DNA from: Franconibacter pulveris DSM 19144
GTDB lineage: Bacteria > Pseudomonadota > Gammaproteobacteria > Enterobacterales > Enterobacteriaceae
DNA: 64,000 bases
Assembly: GCA_000621185.1 (NCBI GenBank)
Contig: JHYZ01000015.1
Span: forward strand, 62,001 to 126,000
Direction of reading: 5' to 3'
Of the stretch, positions 53,437-64,000 are shown one piece after another (position 1 is the first letter of the stretch; every line of letters starts with the position of its first letter). A model generated the notes under the pieces. The model did not search any database. It had not been told where the DNA came from and worked only from the letters and a program-made list of their open reading frames with translations. The position numbers and the translations under genes are program-made.

Positions 53437-54729
53437 TTAGCCTACGCGCTTCACCTCCCCCACCAGCAGGATGTAAGAGAGCGCGCCGATGAGCGCCACC
53501 ACGGAGATGTAAACCAGCGCCGGACCGAAACCGTAATCCTGCGCCAGATAGCCAATCACCAGCGGCACGGTGATGCCGCCAAGGCCGCCGACAAAGTTGA
53601 ACACCCCGCCGGTCAGGCCAATCAGGCGCATCGGCGCAAGCGAGGAGACCAGCGACCAGGTGATAGAGGCGAAGCCGTTGCCGAAGAACGCCACCGCCAT
53701 CAGCGTCATGATCCACACCGGGTCATTGGTGTAATTGGCGCCCATGATGCAGGTGGAGATGAGAAGGCCGCAGATGATGGGCGTTTTACGCGCCGCGCCC
53801 AGCGAGAAGCCTTTTTTCACCAGCTTGTCCGCGAGCCAGCCGGAGAGCAGCACGCCAAAGAAGGCGGCAAGGAACGGCACGGTGGTCATAAAACCAGCCT
53901 TCAGCGCCGTGATGCCTTTCTCCTGGGTGAGATAGTTCGGGAACCAGGTCAGGAAGAACCAGAGCGTGGAGGTCACCGCGAACTGGCCGAGGTAAACGCC
54001 AATCAGCTTGCGGTGAAAGACCTGTTTCCAGTCGGCGCGGCTCAGCGGCTGGCGCTCGGTTTTGGTGGCTGGCGCGTCGCCATCCACCAGACCTCCGCCG
54101 TCGCGAATGTAATCCAGCTCCGCCTTGCTGAGGCTTTTAGTCAGGCGCGGCGGCTGGTAGACCTTAAACCAGATGAGCGACCAGATAATGCCGACGCCGC
54201 CGGTAATGATGAAGACCCAGTGCCAGCTCAGCGCTTCCTGGATCCAGATAAGCATTGGCGTAAGGAAGGCCAGGCCGACGAACTGCCCGGAGGTGTAAAA
54301 GCCCACCGCCGACGCGCGCTCCTGCTCCGGGAACCAGCTTGTTACCATACGGTTGTTCGTCGGAAACGCGGGCGCTTCAAACACGCCGGTAATGGCGCGC
54401 AGGCCAATTAGTGACATCAGGCCAGTGGCGAAGCCCTGGAACAGCGTGGCGACCGACCAGCCGAAAATGGCGATGAAATAGGTCAGGCGCGAACCTACGC
54501 GGTCAAGGAACCAGCCGCCCGGGATCTGGCAGAGCGTATAAAGCCAGGCAAAGGCGGAAAAGACGTAACCCATTTCCGCTTTCGTAATGCCGAACTCTTC
54601 CTGAATATGTGCTGAAGCCACCGCCAGGTTGGCGCGGTCGACATAACAAATCACGACCGTAATAAAGATCATGACCAGCGTAAGGTAGCGCCGACGTCCG
54701 GTTTTTACGGCGGTTACAGGAATATCCAT
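53437..54729 (-). CDS. dgoT: D-galactonate:H+ symporter DgoT
   Basis: 430 residues, identical in length to E. coli DgoT. ACS-family signatures [12 protein letters not shown] (helix 1, with the Asp-Arg pair near 31-32) and [13 protein letters not shown] (helix 4). Imports D-galactonate with protons. Last gene of the dgo cluster; 213 bases separate it from dgoD, with no gene in the gap. Confidence 0.93.
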   Translation of the reverse strand: MDIPVTAVKTGRRRYLTLVMIFITVVICYVDRANLAVASAHIQEEFGITKAEMGYVFSAFAWLYTLCQIPGGWFLDRVGSRLTYFIAIFGWSVATLFQGFATGLMSLIGLRAITGVFEAPAFPTNNRMVTSWFPEQERASAVGFYTSGQFVGLAFLTPMLIWIQEALSWHWVFIITGGVGIIWSLIWFKVYQPPRLTKSLSKAELDYIRDGGGLVDGDAPATKTERQPLSRADWKQVFHRKLIGVYLGQFAVTSTLWFFLTWFPNYLTQEKGITALKAGFMTTVPFLAAFFGVLLSGWLADKLVKKGFSLGAARKTPIICGLLISTCIMGANYTNDPVWIMTLMAVAFFGNGFASITWSLVSSLAPMRLIGLTGGVFNFVGGLGGITVPLVIGYLAQDYGFGPALVYISVVALIGALSYILLVGEVKRVG

Positions 54730-54942
54730 AATACTCGGTCTCCGGATTTTGGCATGGCGAGACCCCTCACCATGCCCTGTAGATTACAGAGGGTGATGTA
54801 ATAAATTTTTTATTTAATAAACGCTAAATCATTTGTGCCGGGGGAAAGCGGCACGTTTATAAATCCTCAGGAACTTACAAAAGTAAGTGACCAGGGCGAA
54901 TTAACGCAGCCAATGCCGTTGCAGCGCGAAGTATGACGCGCA

Positions 54943-56091
54943 TTACCATTCAGCGACCGAACCATCATCATGCCGCCATAACGGGTTGCGCCAGTCCACC
55001 GTGTTTCGGCTGCGCTCAATAACCTGTTCTTCGTCGATTTCCACGCCGAGGCCTGGCTTCATTAATGGATAGAAATAACCACCGTCCATTTTGAAATCGT
55101 CTTTATTTTTCACAAAGTCGAGCAACTCGGCACCCTGGTTATAGTGGATGCCCATGCTCTGCTCCTGGAATACGGCGTTGCGCGAGACAAAGTCCACGTG
55201 CAGACAGGCAGCGAGCGCAATCGGTCCCAGCGGGCAGTGCGGCGCAAGGCCCACGTCATAAGCTTCCGCCATCGCAGCGATTTTAAAGCACTCGGTAATA
55301 CCGCCCGCGTGAGAGAGATCCGGTTGCAGAATGGCAAGGCCGCCCGCGTCCAGCACGCGTTTAAATTCAAAGCGCGAGAACATACGTTCGCCCGCGGCAA
55401 TCGGAATGGACGTTTGCTCAGCAAGCTTCGGATAATATTCCGCCTGTTCCGCCAGCACCGGCTCTTCAATAAATAACGGGCGGTAAGGTTCCAGCTCTTT
55501 AATTAATATTTTCGCCATCGGCGCGCTGACGCGACCGTGGAAATCAAGACCAAATTCAATATCCATGCCGAACGCTTCGCGAATTTGCGCCACGGTATTT
55601 ACGGCGGCATCCACTTTGCGCGCATTATCAATGACGCCTAACTCTTCGCAGCCGTTTAATTTAAAGGTGTCGAAACCGATTTTACGCAGCGTTTCGATAC
55701 CCGCGATCGCTTCCGCGGGGCGGTCGCCGCCAACCCAGCTGTAGGCTTTAATTTTATCGCGCACCAGGCCGCCCATTAATTGCCATACCGGGGCGTTAAG
55801 CACTTTGCCTTTAATATCCCACAGCGCCTGATCGATACCGGCGATGGCGCTCATCAGAATAGGGCCGCCGCGATAAAAACCGCCGCGGTACATAACCTGC
55901 CACAGATCGTTAATCCGCGCCGGGTCCTGGCCAATCAGGTATTCGCCCAGCTCATGCACCGCCGCTTCCACGGTGCGGGCGCGGCCTTCAATGACCGGCT
56001 CGCCCCAGCCCACAACGCCTTCGTCAGTTTCAATCTTCAGAAACATCCAGCGGGGCGGTAAACGGTATGTCGTTAGTTTGGTGATTTTCAT
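54943..56091 (-). CDS. dgoD: D-galactonate dehydratase DgoD
   Basis: 382 residues, same as E. coli. Enolase-superfamily dehydratase converting D-galactonate to 2-dehydro-3-deoxy-D-galactonate. Metal and catalytic sites lie in [10 protein letters not shown] (near 183-185), [10 protein letters not shown] (near 209) and [10 protein letters not shown]; a His in [11 protein letters not shown] (near 285) completes the set. The start overlaps the dgoA stop in ATGA. Confidence 0.95.
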   Translation of the reverse strand: MKITKLTTYRLPPRWMFLKIETDEGVVGWGEPVIEGRARTVEAAVHELGEYLIGQDPARINDLWQVMYRGGFYRGGPILMSAIAGIDQALWDIKGKVLNAPVWQLMGGLVRDKIKAYSWVGGDRPAEAIAGIETLRKIGFDTFKLNGCEELGVIDNARKVDAAVNTVAQIREAFGMDIEFGLDFHGRVSAPMAKILIKELEPYRPLFIEEPVLAEQAEYYPKLAEQTSIPIAAGERMFSRFEFKRVLDAGGLAILQPDLSHAGGITECFKIAAMAEAYDVGLAPHCPLGPIALAACLHVDFVSRNAVFQEQSMGIHYNQGAELLDFVKNKDDFKMDGGYFYPLMKPGLGVEIDEEQVIERSRNTVDWRNPLWRHDDGSVAEW

Positions 56092-56705
56092 TGCACTGCC
56101 TCTCGATACGCCTTAACAAATGCTTTTGCCTGCTCCGCGGTGCGCTCAACGGATTGCCCCGCGCGGTATAAATCGCTGCCAAGCCCCGCGCCGACGCAGC
56201 CCGCTTTCAGCCACACCGCCAGGTTTTCCGGCGTGACGCCGCCCACGGCGAAGACCGGGATGTCCGGCGGCAGCACCGCTTTTAACGCCTTGATGTAATC
56301 CGGGCCGAATGCCGAGGAGGGGAAAATTTTCAGCGACTGAGCGCCAGCGTCGATGGCGTTAAACGCCTCTGTCGCCGTGGCGCAGCCGGGGCAAACCGTC
56401 ATGCCGTAGCCTACCGCGCGGCGGATAACTTCCGGCTGAATGTTTGGCGTGACGAGAAGCTGGCAGCCCATTTCCGCCAGTTCGTCCACCTGCTCAGGCT
56501 TGAGTACGGTGCCGGCGCCAATTAACGCCTTATCGCCAAAGGCGTTGACCATGGCGGGAATGCTGGTGCGCCAGTCCGGCGAATTAAGCGGGATTTCCAC
56601 CGCCTCGAACCCGGCGTCGATAACCGCCGCGACGTGCTCATGCGCCTCTTCGGGCTTGATGCCGCGTAAGATAGCGATGAGCGGAAGCCTATTCTGCCAC
56701 TGCAT
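56088..56705 (-). CDS. dgoA: 2-dehydro-3-deoxy-6-phosphogalactonate aldolase DgoA
   Basis: 205-residue class I aldolase (KDPG aldolase family) that splits KDPGal into pyruvate and glyceraldehyde-3-phosphate. The Schiff-base Lys is in [12 protein letters not shown] (near 126) and the Glu in AVEIPLNSP (near 37). It overlaps dgoK by 17 bases and dgoD by 4. Confidence 0.95.
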   Translation of the reverse strand: MQWQNRLPLIAILRGIKPEEAHEHVAAVIDAGFEAVEIPLNSPDWRTSIPAMVNAFGDKALIGAGTVLKPEQVDELAEMGCQLLVTPNIQPEVIRRAVGYGMTVCPGCATATEAFNAIDAGAQSLKIFPSSAFGPDYIKALKAVLPPDIPVFAVGGVTPENLAVWLKAGCVGAGLGSDLYRAGQSVERTAEQAKAFVKAYREAVQ

Positions 56706-57573
56706 GAGCGATACTCCTTATGCCTGCCTGAAATGCGGCGTCGCCCTCAAGCGTCTGCGCCTGGAAGCCCAGGGCGTTCAACGCCTGCTGGTAGCGCCCG
56801 GCGAGCGCCGGACTGGCGACGATAGTTAATGGCTGCTGACGGTTTGGCTGCCAGAGACGAGTCATGCTCGCCGCTTCATTGCCAATCAGCAGCCCGGAAA
56901 GAAATTCACTGACGTGCTCGCGCGCAAGGCTGCCCAGCACATGGCCTGCGCGCACTTCGAACAGACGGGCCAGCGGCGCGTCGGTTTCCAGCCCCTGCAC
57001 CAGCCCCGCCTGAAAAGCCTCCGCATTAAGCTGCTGCTCCGGCAGGCCGACGCCGATAAGCGATTGCTTCAGCAACAGGTGATGCAGCTCACCGGTCATC
57101 ACGGTGCGAAAATCATGAACCTGCTCGTTATCCGCCTGCACCCATTTGCAGTGGGTGCCGGGCATGATGTAGAGCGGCGCCGGTTGAAGCGCGCGGGCGC
57201 CGAGCAGTTGCGTCTCTTCACCGCGCATAACGTTGCGGTTATCTTCACGCTGCACGCACAGGCCGGGAATGATAAAAACGTGTTCCGCAGCCGTGGTGAG
57301 CTGCGCGCCAAACTCCGCGAAGCGGGCCGGGCAAGGCAGATAAGGGGCGATTTTCCAGCCCGCGTTGCTGCCCACCATGCCCGCCATCAGTACGGGGGTG
57401 CTTTCGTCACGCCACCCTTCGGTGATTTCCGCCAGCACCGCTTCGGGCGTTCTGCCATTAAGACGGGTAACGCCCGCTTCCGATTTTCTGCTCTCCAGAC
57501 ACGCCCCGCCCTGATAAAGCCAGGCGCGAAGGTTGGTTGATCCCCAGTCGATAGCGATGTAGCGAGATGTCAT
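56689..57573 (-). CDS. dgoK: 2-dehydro-3-deoxygalactonokinase DgoK
   Basis: 294-residue sugar acid kinase (DgoK family, ASKHA fold) that phosphorylates 2-dehydro-3-deoxygalactonate at C6. The phosphate-binding start IAIDWGSTNLRAWLY and PGTHCKWVQ are as in E. coli. It overlaps dgoR by 4 bases, so repressor and enzymes are on one transcript. Confidence 0.94.
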   Translation of the reverse strand: MTSRYIAIDWGSTNLRAWLYQGGACLESRKSEAGVTRLNGRTPEAVLAEITEGWRDESTPVLMAGMVGSNAGWKIAPYLPCPARFAEFGAQLTTAAEHVFIIPGLCVQREDNRNVMRGEETQLLGARALQPAPLYIMPGTHCKWVQADNEQVHDFRTVMTGELHHLLLKQSLIGVGLPEQQLNAEAFQAGLVQGLETDAPLARLFEVRAGHVLGSLAREHVSEFLSGLLIGNEAASMTRLWQPNRQQPLTIVASPALAGRYQQALNALGFQAQTLEGDAAFQAGIRSIAHAVAE

Positions 57574-58259
57574 GTGATTTCCTTGAGTCGTCGGGTAGAG
57601 CTGGCGATCATGGTGAGCGCCGCCTGCTCCGCCGCATCGCCGTCCTGATGCCGAATCGCATCGTATAGCGCCTTATGTTCCTGCAGGGTTTTCGGCATGT
57701 TCGCTTCATCCCCCATCCACGTCCGTTCAAACACCGCGCGTTGCAGGGAGCTAATGGCCACGCTCAGCTGCTGCAAAAGCGGGTTATGCACCGAGGCCAG
57801 CACCGCTTCGTGATAGCGAATATCCGCTTCATTAAAAGCGTCGCGATTCTGGTTATTGGCGATCATGTCGTTAAGCGCGAGCTCGATTTGCGCCAGGTCG
57901 CTTGACGTGGCGCGCTCCGCCGCCCAGCGGGCGATAGCGGGCTCCACCAGATTTCGCACCTCGCTCATCGCCGCGATAAGCCGCGGGTCGTCGTCATGCT
58001 CCAGCACCCATTGCAGCACCTCGGTATCGAGGAAATTCCACTGGTTGCGGGGCGCGACAAACGCGCCGCGATAGCGCTTCATCTCAATCAGTCGTTTCGC
58101 CATCAGCGAACGGAATACTTCACGGATAATGTTGCGCGAAGTCTCAAACTCTTCGCACAGATCCGCTTCCGCCGGTAACGCCGACCCGGGAACATACTTC
58201 CCGCTGACAATCTGGCGACCCAGCGTAACGATAATGCGGTCGGTTTTAGTGAGGGTCAT
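57570..58259 (-). CDS. dgoR: GntR/FadR-family repressor DgoR of galactonate catabolism
   Basis: 229 residues: GntR winged helix at about 5-70 (PGSALPAEADLCEEFETSRN, IIREVFRSLMAKRL) and a C-terminal FCD helical domain (NLVEPAIARWAA, Asp and His metal-type ligands in DIRYHEAVL). It represses dgoRKADT until galactonate binds. First gene of the operon, as in E. coli. Confidence 0.94.
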   Translation of the reverse strand: MTLTKTDRIIVTLGRQIVSGKYVPGSALPAEADLCEEFETSRNIIREVFRSLMAKRLIEMKRYRGAFVAPRNQWNFLDTEVLQWVLEHDDDPRLIAAMSEVRNLVEPAIARWAAERATSSDLAQIELALNDMIANNQNRDAFNEADIRYHEAVLASVHNPLLQQLSVAISSLQRAVFERTWMGDEANMPKTLQEHKALYDAIRHQDGDAAEQAALTMIASSTRRLKEIT

Positions 58260-58367
58260 GGTGATTCCTTAAACAAAGGGTAATGCCCCTTACTTTACCG
58301 TGGTTGCCGCTTTTCGCCTCTTTTTTGCAGTACAAACGTGAAGCGGCTTTCATTGTTGATGTGGTGA

Positions 58368-58400
58368 ATGTAGTACAATCATTAACTGTTGTACTACAAT
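58368..58400. promoter_or_regulatory. DgoR operators upstream of dgoR
   Basis: ATGTAGTACAAT (58368-58379) and TTGTACTACAAT (58389-58400) are near-palindromes with centres 21 bp apart. They match, from memory, the TTGTASTACAWT motif reported for E. coli DgoR. A weaker AGTACAAA lies at 58329-58336, nearer the gene. Confidence 0.75.
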
Positions 58401-58438
58401 CCAGATCACAAAAAAGACAATCCAGTATCTGAAAAGAT

Positions 58439-58471
58439 AAATAAGCCTCATTCGATAGATGGGGCTTATTT
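58439..58471. terminator. AT-flanked hairpin of unassigned role
   Basis: Nine-bp arms AAATAAGCC (58439-58447) and GGCTTATTT (58463-58471), bidirectional in look. No gene points into it except the region upstream of hok and dgoR; it may insulate the two divergent transcripts or end an unseen small RNA. Confidence 0.45.
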
Positions 58472-58639
58472 ATTTGTGGTTCAGGAAGCAGGATCGCGAG
58501 GTAACTACATGATTCATTAATAGAAATTCAGCAAAACGCCCGTGTTTTTACGGTAGTAGCGACAGAAAGGGTGGCGGTAGAATGGCGCTGGCGCTTGAGG
58601 CTTTTTGCCTCATAAAGTCGGTAAGTGTTGTGAGGCAGA

Positions 58640-58690
58640 AAGAAGAAAGCCCCGAAGGTCATTTTATTAACCAACGAGGCTCACTCCTAT
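58640..58690 (-). ncRNA. sok: Sok-type antisense RNA of the hok locus
   Basis: The minus strand from about 58690 contains GCCTCG...CGGGGC arms around TTGGTTAATAAAATGACCTT and then TTTCTTCTTTCTGCC, the same order of elements as R1 Sok RNA (from memory). It would cover the start of the leader frame at 58689. Ends are approximate. Confidence 0.6.
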
Positions 58691-58745
58691 GTCAGACAAC
58701 ATCAGGATAGCCTCTTACCCGCCGCAAGGCAAGGAGAAGAAGGCC

Positions 58746-58904
58746 ATGAAAATGCCGCGAAATGCTTTGATCTGGTGCGTATTAATCGTCTGTTTAACGC
58801 TATTAATATTCACTTCGTTAATACGAAAATCGCTTTGCGAAATTCGCTATAAAGACGGGTTCAGGGAGGTTGCGGCGAGCATGGCTTGCGGATCCGGTAA
58901 GTAG
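58746..58904 (+). CDS. hok: Hok/Gef-family type I toxin
   Basis: 52-residue membrane toxin, [20 protein letters not shown] then [20 protein letters not shown], very close to plasmid Hok, with the conserved Cys in KSLCEIR and a single N-terminal membrane helix. An in-frame upstream ATG at 58689 (leader [19 protein letters not shown]) gives a 71-residue form, matching the mok/hok arrangement in which translation of the leader couples to hok. Ends in GSGK as plasmid Hok does; complete, so possibly active. A sok-like antisense lies over the leader. Confidence 0.9.
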   Translation: MKMPRNALIWCVLIVCLTLLIFTSLIRKSLCEIRYKDGFREVAASMACGSGK

Positions 58905-58910
58905 ACTTTC

Positions 58911-58934
58911 AAGGCGGGGCAACCCGCCTTTTCA
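58911..58934 (+). terminator. hok terminator
   Basis: Eight-bp stem AAGGCGGG/CCCGCCTT with a GCAA loop and a short T-run, six bases after the hok stop. Confidence 0.75.
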
Positions 58935-58966
58935 AAAGATGGGGTCAGGCATACCGCGAGCGCTTC

Positions 58967-59004
58967 TTAAAAGGGCTGTCAGCTTACGCTGACGGCCCTT
59001 TTTA
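58967..59004. terminator. Bidirectional terminator at the yidA end
   Basis: Thirteen-base arms AAGGGCTGTCAGC/GCTGACGGCCCTT with one mismatch, flanked by A-run and T-run on both sides; it ends yidA on the minus strand. Confidence 0.8.
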
Positions 59005-59015
59005 TTTCAGGCGCA

Positions 59016-59828
59016 TTAACGCAGGACGAATTTCTCGATAGCGTACGCCACGCCATCTTCCAGATTGGTTTTCGTGACAAAATTCGCCACCTCTTTCACC
59101 GACCCGATAGCGTTTTCCATCGCCACACCCACACCTGCGTATTCCAGCATCGCGATGTCGTTCTCCTGGTCGCCAATCGCCATAACCTCTTCCGGCTTGA
59201 TATTCAGCGCCTCGGCGAGCGATTTCACGCCCGTACCTTTAGTCACCCGTTTATCCAGGATTTCCAGGAAGTACGGCGCGCTTTTCAGCACCGTGTATTT
59301 CTCTTTCACTTCCTGCGGGATGCGGGTGATGGCTTTATCAAGGATTTCCGGCTCGTCTATCATCATCACTTTCAGGAAAGTCAAGTTGGGGTCCATTTTC
59401 TCCGCTTCGCAGAAGACCAGCGGAATGGTCGCCACAAATGACTCATGCACCGTATAACGGCTGATGTCGCGGTTAGCGGTATAGAGCGTGGTGCGATCGA
59501 GTGCATGGAAGTGCGAACCGACTTCGCGGGAGAGTTGCTCCAGATAGCGATAATCGTCATAACTCAACGGCGTTTGCGCCACGGCGCTGCCATCCGCCGC
59601 CTTCTGCACCAGCGCGCCGTTATAAGTGATGCAGTAGTCGCCGGGCTGGTTCATGTGCAGTTCGCGCAGGTAATTTTCCACCCCGGCGTAAGGACGCCCG
59701 GTGGTGAGAACCACATTAACGCCGCGCTCGCGGGCGGCGGCAATCGCCTCCTTAACCGCAGGGGAAATGGTGTGATCCGGCAGCAGCAGCGTGCCGTCCA
59801 TATCGATAGCAATAAGTTTTATGGACAT
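59016..59828 (-). CDS. yidA: Sugar phosphatase YidA (HAD superfamily, Cof type)
   Basis: 270 residues from the ATG at 59828, the E. coli length; an in-frame ATG at 59861 would add 11 residues without family support. Motif I is IAIDMDGTLL (nucleophile Asp9), motif IV GDQENDIAML near 217-226. It hydrolyses erythrose-4-phosphate and other sugar phosphates. Single gene between hok and yidB. Confidence 0.94.
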   Translation of the reverse strand: MSIKLIAIDMDGTLLLPDHTISPAVKEAIAAARERGVNVVLTTGRPYAGVENYLRELHMNQPGDYCITYNGALVQKAADGSAVAQTPLSYDDYRYLEQLSREVGSHFHALDRTTLYTANRDISRYTVHESFVATIPLVFCEAEKMDPNLTFLKVMMIDEPEILDKAITRIPQEVKEKYTVLKSAPYFLEILDKRVTKGTGVKSLAEALNIKPEEVMAIGDQENDIAMLEYAGVGVAMENAIGSVKEVANFVTKTNLEDGVAYAIEKFVLR

Positions 59829-59981
59829 AGCATTCTTTAAAGTAATGGGTTTCGTTTCCATCCTGGCACGATTTCGCGCAAAAAACAGCAGTCACAGGGC
59901 GGCAGAGGAATAGCGAAAGGCGGACCGCTCCCGTTTCAGCGCAGCGCGCTGGCTGAAACGGAGCCGTGTACAGAGCGGAGG

Positions 59982-60380
59982 CTAGCCGAACAGCTTTCCT
60001 TTCAGCAGCGTCATCCCCGTTTTCAGCAAGTCGTTATTGGCCTCAGGGTGCAGCTCCCCCTGTGGAGAGAGCGCATCGATAAGTTTTGGCAAATGCTGAG
60101 CAACCATGGCGGAAGCCGCATGCATATCAATGCCTAACTTAGCGCCAAGTTCCGTCAACGCGGGGCTGCCAAGCGCGGCGATAACCTGGTCGGCGCTCAG
60201 CAGCCTGTTGGCTTCTGACGTGCTTAGCCATGAGGCGACGATATCGCCAAAACCGCCCTGGCGGAACTTATCCAGCAGCGCCTGGACGCCGCCCTGCTGA
60301 TTTACCCAGCTTAAAATAGCCTGATATTTACCCGCATCGCCGTTTAACAGCATGCCGGCGACCTGATCAAAAAGTCCCAT
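59982..60380 (-). CDS. yidB: YidB, DUF937 protein
   Basis: 132 residues, all-helical, beginning MGLFDQVAGMLL; the E. coli homologue has the same length and the same place beside gyrB. Function unknown. AAGGAG precedes the ATG. The mid-region GGFGDIVASWLSTSEAN is the DUF937 signature. Confidence 0.92.
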   Translation of the reverse strand: MGLFDQVAGMLLNGDAGKYQAILSWVNQQGGVQALLDKFRQGGFGDIVASWLSTSEANRLLSADQVIAALGSPALTELGAKLGIDMHAASAMVAQHLPKLIDALSPQGELHPEANNDLLKTGMTLLKGKLFG

Positions 60381-60430
60381 GAAATTCTCCTTTTATGGTT
60401 AAAAATTTCCCTTAAGGCCAGCGGCCAGAT

Positions 60431-60460
60431 AAAAAAAAGCCGCGCTGGCGTGCGCGGCTT
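60431..60460 (-). terminator. gyrB terminator
   Basis: Nine-bp stem AAGCCGCGC/GCGCGGCTT with a six-base loop and eight T on the minus strand, 15 bases after the gyrB stop. Confidence 0.88.
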
Positions 60461-60474
60461 ACGGTTTTTTGCGT

Positions 60475-63991
<3,517 letters not shown>

Positions 63992-64000
63992 CAGAGTCTC

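Overview
The window is chromosomal DNA of an enterobacterium. The right end has the order recF-gyrB-yidB-yidA, which lies beside dnaA/dnaN in E. coli, followed leftwards by dgoRKADT, yidR/yidQ, ibpA/ibpB, yidH/yidG, emrD and tisB/istR. The proteins are E. coli-like but base composition is clearly GC-richer than E. coli. Cronobacter or a close relative is my best guess (inference; no 16S gene is present).

Layout. 0-1 kb: end of a rhamnose operon (fucO-like fragment, rhaM). 1-5.7 kb: a raffinose/melibiose-type unit (LacY-like permease, GH36 alpha-galactosidase, LacI repressor, twin operators). 5.7-8.1 kb: an AzlCD exporter and its regulator, bracketed by two 375-bp direct repeats that each carry the same 69-aa secreted DUF1471 protein. 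8.1-14.7 kb: formate dehydrogenase-O, fdhD / fdoGHI-fdhE, where fdoG has an in-frame TGA (selenocysteine 196) and a SECIS hairpin. 14.7-15.3 kb: a VapBC-type pair. 15.5-20.4 kb: an esterase and yicJI (alpha-xyloside use). 20.7 kb: selC, the tRNA-Sec that decodes the fdoG TGA.

20.8-24.7 kb is an AT-rich accessory segment directly 3' of selC. It holds a muramidase-like toxin gene broken by a one-base loss in an A-run and overlapping an intact LprI-like gene, then a DUF4225 gene with two in-frame stops meeting an intact small membrane-protein gene. This looks like decayed effectors with surviving immunity genes.

24.7-30.2 kb: a periplasmic aldehyde oxidoreductase operon (paoABC) with XdhC and MocA-type maturation genes. 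30.4-34.4 kb: a compact three-gene operon (an argininosuccinate-synthase-like ligase with an altered substrate motif, a free-amino-acid-type 2-oxoglutarate dioxygenase, and a DMT exporter) divergent from a LysR gene. This is the most promising undescribed pathway here. 34.9-38 kb: SDR oxidoreductase, class I phosphomannose isomerase, AAA ATPase. 38-42.5 kb: an orphan type VI secretion regulatory module (Hanks-type membrane kinase, periplasmic protein, FHA/TagH protein, SH3 lipoprotein) with no secretion machinery nearby.

43-64 kb is conserved chromosome with several short items: the SOS-controlled tisB toxin and its IstR-1 antitoxin RNA, a hok/sok locus, sigma-32 control of ibpAB, and DgoR operators. 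The window thus carries two type I and one type II toxin-antitoxin systems. Starts, promoters and operators were judged by eye; family assignments rest on recognised motifs and remembered E. coli proteins, not on searches.
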